A DNA stretch of 17,516 nucleotides. Origin: an uncultured Roseburia sp. (lineage in GTDB: Bacteria; Bacillota; Clostridia; Lachnospirales; Lachnospiraceae). Below, one piece after another: positions 1 to 8,300 of the stretch. Both the position numbers and the translations under genes were made by a program. The notes beneath the pieces were generated by a model that worked only from the letters and a program-made list of their open reading frames with translations, made no database searches and was not told the origin of the DNA. Each line of letters opens with the position of its first letter. Position 1 is the stretch's first letter. Location: assembly GCA_947057405.1 (NCBI GenBank), contig CAMSEJ010000006.1, positions 1 to 17,516 of the forward strand. The letters run 5' to 3'.

Positions 1-2
1 TC

Positions 3-446
3 CGATCTTGCATTAAAATGCTGACCTTTTTGCCGCTGGAAGAGATCGAAGCCATGGAGACCTGGGAAGGCAGCCAGCTCAACCGCGCAAAAGAAATCCT
101 CGCCTATGAACTGACCAATCTGATTCACGGCGAGGAAGAAGCCAAAAAGGCGGAGGAAAGCGCAAAAGCGCTGTTTTCCGGCGGGAACGCGGCGGATATG
201 CCCACGGCTGTTATTACGGAAGCGGATCTGCGCGACGGCAGCATTGATATCTTAGGCCTTCTGGTTAGCGCATCCCTGGCCGCTTCACGGGCAGAGGCCC
301 GCCGCAATGTCGAGCAGGGCGGCGTTACCGTAAACGGCGAAAAGGTGGCGGATTCCCGCAAAACCTATACACCGGATGAAATTATGGCAGGGGATTTCGT
401 GCTAAAACGCGGAAAAAAGAAATTCTGTAAAGTAATTTATCAGTAA
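3..446 (+). CDS. tyrS: Tyrosyl-tRNA synthetase, C-terminal part (5' truncated by window edge)
   Basis: This is the last ~147 residues of a class I tyrosyl-tRNA synthetase, the cytoplasmic enzyme that charges tRNA-Tyr. The frame is open to the left edge, so the Rossmann catalytic domain with HIGH and KMSKS lies outside the window. Visible are the end of the catalytic domain (LTFLPLEEI), the helical linker typical of the family (QLNRAKEILAYELTNLIHG), and a C-terminal S4-like RNA-binding domain whose core reads ASRAEARRNVEQGGVTVNGE. It ends with a basic segment (KRGKKKFCKVIYQ) and a TAA stop, the usual TyrRS ending. The ATG at position 18 is an internal methionine, not the start. The gene converges on the alarmone synthetase gene. 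Recognition is by family resemblance and I am confident of it. Confidence 0.95.
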   Translation, partial: RSCIKMLTFLPLEEIEAMETWEGSQLNRAKEILAYELTNLIHGEEEAKKAEESAKALFSGGNAADMPTAVITEADLRDGSIDILGLLVSASLAASRAEARRNVEQGGVTVNGEKVADSRKTYTPDEIMAGDFVLKRGKKKFCKVIYQ

Positions 447-454
447 AGCCAGCC

Positions 455-504
455 GGAGCTGCCCCAGGGAATGCGGTTAACGCTCTGCATTCCTGCGCAG
501 CTCC
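455..504. terminator. Imperfect hairpin between convergent tyrS and the alarmone synthetase gene
   Basis: The outer arms GGAGCTGC (455-462) and GCAGCTCC (497-504) pair perfectly. Inside them AGGGAATGC (466-474) pairs with GCATTCCT (487-494) with one bulged base. The stop codon of the minus-strand gene (477-479) sits in the 12-nt loop. Neither side has a clear T tract, so intrinsic termination is uncertain. It may instead be a 3'-end-stabilising stem shared by both transcripts. Confidence 0.4.
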
Positions 505-1094
505 AGCATTTGTTTATCCATTCGGCTGATTTCCGTTGAATAATTTTTGAGCGCCCGCTCTGCCGTTTTCATTTTTGCCGGGTTTTTCTTATAACAAATC
601 TGGTTGTCTACGCCTGCCCAGAAATCCATTGCCACCGTGCGTATCTGGATTTCTACGCGCTGCTGCTCTACCGTATCTTTATAGGTCAAAGGGACATCAA
701 AAATCAAATGCAGGCTCTGGTAACCGCTCTTTTTGGGATTTTTTATGTAATCCTTTTCTTTAATTAACGTGAAATCCTTCTGCTGTTTTAACAGATCTGC
801 AATGTTGTATAAGTCGTCGCGGTAAAGGCATACAACCCGGACACCGATAATATCGTTTAATTTCTGGTACGCATTTTCAAACGTAATCTTATAGCCTTTT
901 TTCATCAGCTTTCTTGCAATGCTTTCGGCATCCTTGATACGGTGCTCGATTTTTTGGATCATGGTGCGCTTATGCTGTGCCGACAGTTCGAGATCGATTA
1001 ATCTGAGCTTAAATTGAATTTGCCGGATGACCCATTCCTTCTTTAAAAGGAACTCCGGATCGGACAGTTTATGGTTTAGCGTTTCTGTATACAT
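477..1094 (-). CDS. Small alarmone synthetase (RelA/SpoT-domain GTP pyrophosphokinase, YjbM/RelQ-like)
   Basis: This 205-residue protein consists of a single RelA/SpoT synthetase domain and has no HD hydrolase, TGS or ACT domain. The length fits small alarmone synthetases, which transfer pyrophosphate from ATP to GTP or GDP to make (p)ppGpp. Visible motifs are HRIKDAESI (51-59), the DIIGVRV strand with Asp81, the substrate loop KNPKKSGYQSLH (118-129), and VEIQIRT with Glu148. The following motif, usually WAxxEHxxxYK, reads WAGVDNQICYKK, so the usual Glu-His pair is Asp163-Asn164. The upstream in-frame ATG (1160) would add 22 residues with no family match. I chose ATG 1094 because GAGGAAGG lies five bases before it. 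It is transcribed alone from a promoter at 1153-1181 and converges on tyrS. The family is sure; full catalytic activity is not, given the altered pair. Confidence 0.9.
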   Translation of the reverse strand: MYTETLNHKLSDPEFLLKKEWVIRQIQFKLRLIDLELSAQHKRTMIQKIEHRIKDAESIARKLMKKGYKITFENAYQKLNDIIGVRVVCLYRDDLYNIADLLKQQKDFTLIKEKDYIKNPKKSGYQSLHLIFDVPLTYKDTVEQQRVEIQIRTVAMDFWAGVDNQICYKKNPAKMKTAERALKNYSTEISRMDKQMLELRRNAER

Positions 1095-1099
1095 GGATT

Positions 1100-1107
1100 C
1101 CTTCCTC
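1100..1107 (-). promoter_or_regulatory. Ribosome binding site deciding the start of the alarmone synthetase gene
   Basis: The minus strand reads GAGGAAGG here, five bases before ATG 1094-1092. The longer alternative start at 1160 has no comparable site. Confidence 0.75.
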
Positions 1108-1152
1108 AATAGATTGTTCTGATCCTGTCTTGTTTCTGAAAAAATTGACCCC

Positions 1153-1181
1153 ATTATCATATATATGCAGTAACCTCAAAA
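1153..1181 (-). promoter_or_regulatory. Sigma-A-type promoter for the alarmone synthetase gene
   Basis: On the minus strand, TTTTGA (1181-1176) and GATAAT (1158-1153) are separated by 17 bases. The predicted start point lies about 50 bases upstream of ATG 1094. The longer candidate start at 1160 would lie inside the promoter, which supports the shorter protein. Confidence 0.55.
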
Positions 1182-1238
1182 ATATGTGCAGAAAATTTCT
1201 TTTTCCAACGCGCTTTAAAAATAATACAATCAAATCTC

Positions 1239-1267
1239 TTGTATTTTTTCACTCAAAAGGATACACT
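1239..1267 (+). promoter_or_regulatory. Sigma-A-type promoter for the Na/Pi cotransporter-family gene
   Basis: TTGTAT (1239-1244) and TACACT (1262-1267) are separated by exactly 17 bases, about 57 bases before ATG 1324. The -35 box overlaps the right arm of a 7-bp inverted repeat, AATACAA (1223-1229) and TTGTATT (1239-1245), which could be an operator. Confidence 0.5.
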
Positions 1268-1323
1268 ACAACTGTAAAATGCAGCCCTGAGACAAAGAAT
1301 AACAAAAAGGATAGGAAAAAAAC

Positions 1324-3102
1324 ATGGATATTTTTGGCATTTTAACGTTAGTTGGAGGACTCGCATTATTTCTGTATGGAATGAGTGTCATGGGAAGCGG
1401 CCTGGAAAAGGTTTCCGGCGGGAAATTAGAGCTGCTGTTAGAACGCCTGACCTCCAATCCTTTATTTGCCGTTCTGTTGGGAACCGGCGTCACCGCAGTC
1501 ATCCAGTCCTCTTCCGCCACAACCGTTATGGTGGTCGGCTTTGTAAACTCCGGCATTATGAAACTCTCCCAGGCAATCGGCATTATCATGGGCGCAAACA
1601 TCGGAACTACCGTTACGTCCTGGATTTTAAGCCTGACCGGCGTCGAGAGCGATGCCGTGCTGATCCGCCTGCTGAAACCGTCATCGTTTTCCCCGGTGCT
1701 GGCAATGATTGGGATTATTCTTTTTATGTCCGGAAAAAACAGCCGGAAAAAAGATATCGGCGAAATCCTGCTGGGCTTTGCGGTTTTAATGTTCGGTATG
1801 GAATCCATGAGCGGCGCCGTAAAGCCACTGGCGGATGTCCCGGAATTTACAAGCCTGCTTACCGTGTTCCAAAACCCGCTTCTGGGCGTAATCACGGGCG
1901 CCGTCCTTACGGCGGTGATCCAGTCGTCCTCTGCTTCCGTAGGTATTTTACAGGCGCTTTCGGCAACCGGGGCATTTACGTATGCCACCTGTATCCCGAT
2001 TATTATGGGACAGAATATCGGGACCTGTGTCACGGCCATGCTGTCCGCAATCGGAGCAAACAAAAGCGCACGGCGCACGGCGTTTGTCCACCTGTATTTT
2101 AACCTGATTGGAGCGGCCGCATTTATGGTACTGTATTTCGGAGCGGATTTGTTTATTGATTTCCGTTTTTCGGATGACACCATCGGAGCGGCGGGCATTG
2201 CGCTGATTCACAGCATATTTAACATCGGGACGACCCTTTTGCTGCTGCCGTTTATCCGGGGATTGGAAAAGCTGGCATATCTGACCATTCCGCTGTCCAA
2301 GGACGAAATGACACCGGCGGAGGACACGGAGTTCCTGATTCTGGACGACCGCTTTCTGCAGACACCCGGATTTGCCATTGAACAGTGCAGAAGCCTTGCG
2401 GGCAAAATGGCAGAGCTGTCGAAAGAATGCTTCCTGCAGGCAGCAGACGTACTGCTGGGTAATTATTCGGCAGAAACGGCTGCGGAAGTAATTTTGCTTG
2501 AGAACCGGATTGACGTGTACGAGGATAAGCTTGGCGTATACCTTGCCAAGCTGAACAGCCAGAACCTGGCATACCAGGACAGCCAGAATGTTTCTACGCT
2601 TTTGCACTGCATTACGGATATCGAACGCATCTCCGACCACGCAGCAAATATTGTAGAAGCCGCAGCAGAAATGCACAAGCGCAAGCTATACTTCTCCAAA
2701 AAGGCGATGGAAGAGATTTTTGTCTATACCGAAGCGGTAGAGGACATTTTAAGCCGTGCCTTCGGCGCGTTTACGGATGGCGATGAACAGCGCGCCCTTA
2801 CGGTGGAACCTTTAGAGGAGGTTATTGACGGCCTGAATAAAAATGTCAAAAAACGCCATGTAAAACGACTGCGGAAAGGAAAGTGTACGATTGAGCTGGG
2901 CTTGATCCTGTCTGATATCGCAACCAATTATGAAAGGGTTGCGGATCACTGCTCCAATATCGCACTTTACCTGATCCAGGGACAGGATACGGAACTGGAA
3001 GCACACAGCTACGCGAACCGTCTGCGGGAAAAGGATGACGTTTCCTTTGAAATGCAGGTAGAGCTGTTTAAAGAAAAGTACAATCTGGGAAAAATCAAAT
3101 AA
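1324..3102 (+). CDS. Na/Pi cotransporter family protein with C-terminal PhoU-like domain
   Basis: This 592-residue membrane protein is of the NptA/YjbB-like type. Family members move phosphate with sodium across the cytoplasmic membrane; several bacterial ones act as exporters. The first ~310 residues are hydrophobic and hold the diagnostic inverted repeat: TAVIQSSSATT (57-67) is mirrored by TAVIQSSSASV (196-206), each followed by a glycine loop, GANIGTT (90-96) and GQNIGTC (229-235). From about residue 345 the protein is helical and soluble, with two PhoU-style metal motifs of the form ExxxDHxxN (ERISDHAAN and ERVADHCSN). This is the usual fused PhoU-like tail thought to regulate transport. 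ATG 1324 follows AAGGATAGG (1307-1315) and gives the expected N terminus. It has its own promoter at 1239-1267 and lies 92 bases before the aldolase gene. Transport direction and true substrate cannot be read from the sequence. Confidence 0.9.
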   Translation: MDIFGILTLVGGLALFLYGMSVMGSGLEKVSGGKLELLLERLTSNPLFAVLLGTGVTAVIQSSSATTVMVVGFVNSGIMKLSQAIGIIMGANIGTTVTSWILSLTGVESDAVLIRLLKPSSFSPVLAMIGIILFMSGKNSRKKDIGEILLGFAVLMFGMESMSGAVKPLADVPEFTSLLTVFQNPLLGVITGAVLTAVIQSSSASVGILQALSATGAFTYATCIPIIMGQNIGTCVTAMLSAIGANKSARRTAFVHLYFNLIGAAAFMVLYFGADLFIDFRFSDDTIGAAGIALIHSIFNIGTTLLLLPFIRGLEKLAYLTIPLSKDEMTPAEDTEFLILDDRFLQTPGFAIEQCRSLAGKMAELSKECFLQAADVLLGNYSAETAAEVILLENRIDVYEDKLGVYLAKLNSQNLAYQDSQNVSTLLHCITDIERISDHAANIVEAAAEMHKRKLYFSKKAMEEIFVYTEAVEDILSRAFGAFTDGDEQRALTVEPLEEVIDGLNKNVKKRHVKRLRKGKCTIELGLILSDIATNYERVADHCSNIALYLIQGQDTELEAHSYANRLREKDDVSFEMQVELFKEKYNLGKIK

Positions 3103-3194
3103 AATACCGGCATGCCGCCCGGCAGCTCCTTTTTGGGGAACCCGCATAATTTTTGCTCCGTTCGGAAATGATATCTGCAAAAAAGGAGTACAGC

Positions 3195-4139
3195 ATGAAC
3201 AAGGTATTAGAAGAATTTTCCGGTATCGGTATTGTTCCGGTCATTGCCCTTGACAGCGCCGAAGACGCAGTGCCTTTGGCTAGGGCGCTGATCCGCGGCG
3301 GCCTTCCCTGTGCGGAAGTGACCTTTCGTACCGATGCCGCCCCAGAAGTAATTCGACGGATGGCAGAGCATTTTCCGGAACTGTTAGTCGGAGCCGGAAC
3401 CGTACTGACCACGGAGCAGGCCGCGTGCGCAGCCGACGCGGGAGCCGCATTCATTGTAAGCCCCGGTTTTAACCCAGCCGTTGTGGAATGGTGCTTAAAC
3501 CGCGGGATTCCCGTTTTTCCGGGCTGCGCCAGTCCCAGTGATATGGAGCGTGCGCTTTCTATGGGGCTTTCGGTCGTAAAATTTTTCCCGGCGGAGGCAA
3601 ACGGCGGGTTAGCGGCAATCCGGGCAATGGCAGCCCCCTATCGCACGCTCAAATTTATGCCGACCGGAGGAATCTCCCTTCATAATATGAACCGTTACCT
3701 GGCATTTGATAAAATCATTGCCTGCGGCGGAAGCTGGATGGCGAACAGCGATTTCATCCGGGCAAAGGACTGGGACGGCATTACCGCAAAGACCAGGGAG
3801 GCCGTTGACGCAATGCTTGGATTTTCGCTCAAACGCATTGTCATCCCTGCCCGAACCGAAACGGAAGCCAAAACGGCGGCAGATACGCTTGCGGCACTGC
3901 TGGGCGCGGATTCTGCTTTGACAGGGGGCTTCGCAGAAATCCGTACCGCATCGGAGGAACGGCCGGCCGGACAGATTGTACTGGGAACAAACCATGTAAA
4001 ACGCGCAGTTTACCACTTAACAAAACGGGGATTTTGCCCCCGAACATACCGGGCTGCACACGGCACAGACGATACTGCGCCGCCGGCTTATACCGTATGT
4101 GAAATCGCGGGGTATACGATATGTCTGGAGCAAGCTTAA
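3195..4139 (+). CDS. eda: Bifunctional KDPG/KHG aldolase with degenerate C-terminal extension
   Basis: This 314-residue cytoplasmic class I aldolase is predicted to cleave 2-keto-3-deoxy-6-phosphogluconate to pyruvate and glyceraldehyde 3-phosphate (and 4-hydroxy-2-oxoglutarate to pyruvate and glyoxylate), as in uronate or gluconate catabolism. Residues 1-208 are the complete TIM-barrel domain. Catalytic Glu41 lies in AEVTFRT, Schiff-base Lys129 in VVKFFPAE, and the phosphate site is MPTGGIS (155-161). Residues 209-314 form an extra ~105-residue domain found on some clostridial Eda proteins and possibly a remnant of a VOC/glyoxalase-like fold. It keeps the phrase GTNHVKRAVYHLTKRGF but otherwise looks eroded. 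An in-frame ATG at 3153 lacks a ribosome site, whereas AAAAGGAG (3181 onward) precedes ATG 3195. The ldh start is 36 bases downstream, so the two are probably cotranscribed. The core assignment is firm; the tail's role is unknown. Confidence 0.9.
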   Translation: MNKVLEEFSGIGIVPVIALDSAEDAVPLARALIRGGLPCAEVTFRTDAAPEVIRRMAEHFPELLVGAGTVLTTEQAACAADAGAAFIVSPGFNPAVVEWCLNRGIPVFPGCASPSDMERALSMGLSVVKFFPAEANGGLAAIRAMAAPYRTLKFMPTGGISLHNMNRYLAFDKIIACGGSWMANSDFIRAKDWDGITAKTREAVDAMLGFSLKRIVIPARTETEAKTAADTLAALLGADSALTGGFAEIRTASEERPAGQIVLGTNHVKRAVYHLTKRGFCPRTYRAAHGTDDTAPPAYTVCEIAGYTICLEQA

Positions 4140-4175
4140 GCTGCAGCTGCCACAACACAAAAAGGAGGATTTGAT

Positions 4176-5144
4176 ATGGAGCAAAAAAATAATGCAGCGC
4201 ACGTCAATATCAGAAAGGTTGCCATAATTGGCTGCGGTTTTGTCGGTTCTGCCTCGGCGTTCTGCCTGATGCAGAGCGGACTGTTTTCGGAAATGGTCCT
4301 GATTGATGCGGATCGGGCAAGGGCAGAAGGAGAAGCGCTTGACATCGGGCACGGCGTCCCGTTTGCAAGACAGATGAAAATATACGCCGGGGATTATGAC
4401 GATATTACAGACGCCGCCATTATTATTATTACGGCAGGAGCCAACCAGAAGCCCGGAGAAACCCGTTTGGATCTGGTTCACAAAAACGTGGCAATTTTCG
4501 GCAGCATCATTCCTGAAATTGCAAAGCGGGGCTGCGGCGGCATTCTGCTGGTGGTTTCAAACCCGGTTGACATTCTTACGTACACCGCATTAAAACTGTC
4601 CGGTTTTACGGAAAACCGCGTAATCGGCTCCGGTACGGTTCTGGATACCGCCCGGCTCAAATGCGCGCTCGGGGAACACCTGTCGGTAGACAGCAGGAGC
4701 GTACATGCATTTATTGTCGGCGAGCACGGAGACAGTGAAATCGCGGCGTTCAGCAGCGCCAATGTATCCGGAATTGCCCTGAGCGAATTCTGCGAAATGC
4801 GGGGGCATTTTGCACATGACGAAAACTCCCGCCAGATTGCAGAGCATGTCAAAAACAGCGCTTACGAGATTATCAAAAAAAAGCATGCCACTTATTACGG
4901 AATTGCAATGGCAGTCAAACGGATCTGCGAAGTCATTATCCGGGACGAAAAATCCATCCTGCCGGTATCGTCTATGATGCACGGGGAATACGGCATTGAA
5001 GATGTCGTCCTAAGTATGCCGGCGGTTGTAGGCAAGCATGGGGTTGAAACGCATGTGCCGATTCCGCTGAATGAAGAAGAACGCGAAAAGCTGCGGGCAT
5101 CGGCGGACACTCTGAAGGAAATTCTCAAAAAAGAAGTAAAATAG
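4176..5144 (+). CDS. ldh: L-lactate dehydrogenase
   Basis: This 322-residue NAD-dependent cytoplasmic enzyme reduces pyruvate to L-lactate and regenerates NAD+. The nucleotide-binding motif GCGFVG is at 19-24 and Asp44 in VLIDAD binds the NADH ribose. The specificity loop ANQKPGETR (89-97) carries Gln91, which marks lactate rather than malate dehydrogenase. Catalytic Asp157 and Arg160 are in VLDTAR and the proton-relay His184 is in GEHGDSE. By alignment to classical LDH numbering, the fructose-1,6-bisphosphate site appears to have Lys162 in place of Arg173 and to keep His177 (His188). Allosteric control is therefore likely but slightly altered. AAAGGAGG (4161-4168) sits seven bases before ATG 4176. 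The gene follows eda by 36 bases and ends at a hairpin terminator (5170-5212). Coupling to eda suggests disposal of aldolase-derived pyruvate. Confidence 0.95.
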   Translation: MEQKNNAAHVNIRKVAIIGCGFVGSASAFCLMQSGLFSEMVLIDADRARAEGEALDIGHGVPFARQMKIYAGDYDDITDAAIIIITAGANQKPGETRLDLVHKNVAIFGSIIPEIAKRGCGGILLVVSNPVDILTYTALKLSGFTENRVIGSGTVLDTARLKCALGEHLSVDSRSVHAFIVGEHGDSEIAAFSSANVSGIALSEFCEMRGHFAHDENSRQIAEHVKNSAYEIIKKKHATYYGIAMAVKRICEVIIRDEKSILPVSSMMHGEYGIEDVVLSMPAVVGKHGVETHVPIPLNEEEREKLRASADTLKEILKKEVK

Positions 5145-5169
5145 ATTCTTCTGTAATGAATCCGACAAG

Positions 5170-5212
5170 CGGCAGACGAAACCAGAGCCCGGGTTTTGTC
5201 TGCCGTTTCTTA
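5170..5212 (+). terminator. Rho-independent terminator of the eda-ldh operon
   Basis: CGGCAGAC (5170-5177) pairs perfectly with GTCTGCCG (5198-5205). The stem continues inward with GAAACC against GGTTTT. TTTCTT follows. It lies 25 bases after the ldh stop and before the RND gene's own upstream region. Confidence 0.75.
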
Positions 5213-5266
5213 AATCTGAAAAAAATATAAAATCTCCCGAAATCATAACCTTATCTCCTCAAATTG

Positions 5267-5289
5267 TGTTAAAATACAGACGTTTAACA
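5267..5289 (+). promoter_or_regulatory. Candidate operator and -10 region upstream of the RND exporter gene
   Basis: A perfect inverted repeat, TGTTAAA (5267-5273) with TTTAACA (5283-5289) and a 9-base spacer, overlaps a possible -10 box TAAAAT (5270-5275). No good -35 box is visible, which would suit an activator- or repressor-controlled promoter. It ends 29 bases before the RND start codon. No regulator gene is adjacent, so the binding protein is unknown. Confidence 0.35.
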
Positions 5290-5318
5290 TACCGTTCAAT
5301 GTGAACATGGAGGTTGCG

Positions 5319-8300
5319 ATGATAAAATACAGTGTAAAGAAGCCGTTTACGGTTCTGGTAGCGGTCATTGTCGTCCTGGTTATCGGATTTGTCTGCCTTA
5401 CGGGGATGAAGACGGATCTTCTGCCGGACATGAGCATGCCGTATATGATAGTTGTTACGACGTATCCCGGGGCCAGTCCGGAAAAAGTGGAAGAAAGCGT
5501 TACAAAGCCGATGGAAAGCGCACTGGGTACCATTAACGGCGTAGAAGAAGTCACGAGCACCAGCGCGGAAAACTACAGCATGGTCATGCTGGAATTTGAA
5601 GAAGACACCAGCATGGATTCCGCAATGGTCAAGGTGTCGTCCGCGACCAACCAGATTGAGTCGCTTCTGCCGGATACCTGCGGCAAGCCCAATATCATGG
5701 AAATCAGCATGGATATGATGGCGACGATGTACGCCAGCGTCAGCTGCGAAGGCATGGATATCTATGAACTTTCGGATTTTGCGCAGGACACCGTCATTCC
5801 GTACTTTGAGCGGCAGGGAGGCGTAGCCAGCGTTTCGGATATCGGAATCGTGGAAAAGTCAATAGAGGTACGCTTAAACCAGGAAAAAATCGACCAAATC
5901 AACGAAAAAATCCTGCTTTTGACAAACGATAAGCTCTCCGACGCCAAAAACGAACTGGCGGACGCAGAAAGCTCCCTGGCAAAAGCCCGTTCGGAAATCA
6001 ACAAAAAAGAACAGGATCTTTCCAGCCAGCAGGATACGACGACGACGGAATTGGCGGACGCTACGCTTGCATTAAACCAGGCGGTTGCCACAAGGGCTTC
6101 CTACGAGTCGCAGCTTACCAGCTTAAAAGCCAGCAAATCCGCCCTGGAAGGAGAAAAAAAGGCTTACAAAAAGAACAACATCGAAAGTACATACAGCAGC
6201 TTAAACGAAATGTTTGCACAGCTGCAGGCAGCCGCGGCCGCAATGCAGGCGCAGCTTGGGGAATACAGCCCGCTGGATGCGGCGCAGATGCCCGCGGACG
6301 TGAAGGACGCCATGGATCATCCTAAGAAGCTGGCCTATTTTAAATCGGCGGTTGAGACGCTTTCCGCCATGCCGGGGTCCCAGCTGGACGCCTCGATGGC
6401 GGAACAGGCCAAAAGCCTTGACAAAAAAACGCTCAAACAGCTTTACGAAATCGTCCATGTCCGCCTGCCCCAGATAGAAACCGAACTTGCCAACCTGGAA
6501 ATCGAAATAAAGGTAGCGGAAGAGGTTTTAAAACAGGTGGAGACCCAGATGTCCACCGTAGACGACGCCTATAAACAGGCGGAAGCAGGCAAAATTGCGG
6601 CAGCCGCCGGGTTTGGCTCCGGCAGCGCGCAGATTGCGGCAGCCAAAACAGCAATGGAAGAGGCCAAAGAAGAACTCGAAAACGCCAACAAAACCTACCA
6701 GGATTCCGTAACGGAAGCGCGCAAAAACGCCAATATCGACCAGATGCTGACGCTTGAAGCACTTTCCGGCATGATCTACGCACAGAATTTCAGTATGCCG
6801 GCAGGTTATATTGATGATGAAACCGACAAGCAGTGGCTGTTAAAAGTCGGTGAAAGCTACACCTCGCAGGAAGAACTGGAACAGATGGTACTCTGTGAAA
6901 TCAAGGATATCGGGGATATCCGGTTACAGGATGTGGCGGATCTGACGACGATTGACAACGCCGGGGAATCCTACGCCAAAGTCAACGGCGATCCCGGGAT
7001 TATCCTCTCGATTTTTAAAGGCAGCACGGCGGGCACAAGCGACGTCTCTAAGCAATGCTTAGAAGCGATTGACGAACTGCAGGCAGACTATCCGGAGCTG
7101 AATATTACGCCTCTGATGGATCAGGGCGAATATATTTCCGTGCTGATTGAAAGTATTGCGTCAAGTATGCTGATAGGCGCGCTGCTTGCCGTATTCATCC
7201 TTGCCGTATTCCTGATGGATATCCGGCCGACGCTTGTCGTGGCGTTCAGCATCCCGTTCAGTGTACTGGTGTCCATTATCATTATGTATTTTGCAGGGCT
7301 GTCCATCAATATGATGTCGCTGTCCGGCCTGTCGCTGGCAGTCGGCATGCTGGTAGACAACTCCATCGTCGTAATCGAAAATGTATACCGGCTGCGCTAC
7401 CGCGGGCTCAGTTCTCCGCGCGCCGCGTTCCAGGGGGCAAAGCAGGTGGCAGGCGCCATCATTGCGTCCACGCTGACAACCATCTGCGTCTTTTTCCCGA
7501 TGGTATTTACAACCGGCATGGTACGGGATTTAATGCTTCCGTTCGCCCTGACCATTACGTTTGCCCTGACGGCGTCCCTGATTGTGGCTTTAACCGCCGT
7601 ACCGACCATTGGCTCCGCCCTCCTAAAGAAAGCGACGCCAAAGCCGCACCGCATTTTTGACAAAATCCAGGAGGTATACGCGGTGATCCTGAAATTCTGC
7701 CTGCGCATAAAAGTAATCCCGCTCGGAATTTCGGTGGCGCTGCTGGTATTTTGTATCGTCACGGTGTTAAGCATGGGAATCGTACTGATCCCGGATATGG
7801 GAGGAGAGCAGATTTCCGTTACGGTAACCATGCCGGACGACGACGACAAAGAGACGGCTTACCGCAAGGCGGATGAGGTTATGGACGCCATATTAGCGGC
7901 AGAAGGCGTGGAATACGCCGGATCTATGGACGGCAGCAGTTCCGCCGGGCTGTTCGGCGGCATGACGGGCGATTCCGGAGACGGCTTTGGCAGCTTCTCC
8001 GTCTATGTCCTGCCCAAAGAAGAATACAACAGCAAAAAACAGGTAGAAGAAATCTGCCTCCAAATCGAAGAAAACACCAAAGAACTTGAATGCGAAGTCG
8101 CGGTATCCAACTCCATGATGGGTGAAATGGATCAGATGCTCGGAAGCGGCCTTCAGGTAGATATCCACGGGCAGGATCTTGAAACGCTGACCAAAATCAG
8201 CGAAGAAGTAATGGGAATACTCGAAAAAGTAGAAGGATTTGACAACATCAGCAACGGGCAGGAGGAAGCCGACGAAGAAATCCACTTAAATATTGACAAA

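Noticed and set aside
1266..2198. Long minus-strand reading frame (310 codons) opposite the Na/Pi cotransporter-family gene
   Set aside because: It lies wholly antisense to a clear transporter, its translation has no recognisable family pattern, and it lacks a ribosome site. The open frame follows from codon bias on the other strand.
1948..2676. Minus-strand frame of 242 codons rich in Cys, Arg and Gln
   Set aside because: It is a shadow of the same transporter gene; the composition is unlike a real protein and no start signal was seen.
3103..3194. Possible terminator after the Na/Pi cotransporter-family gene (GC-rich stretch followed by TTTTT at 3129-3133)
   Set aside because: Only a 4-bp stem (GCCG/CGGC) can be drawn, too weak to call. 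No clear promoter for eda was found in the gap either, so readthrough from the upstream gene remains possible.
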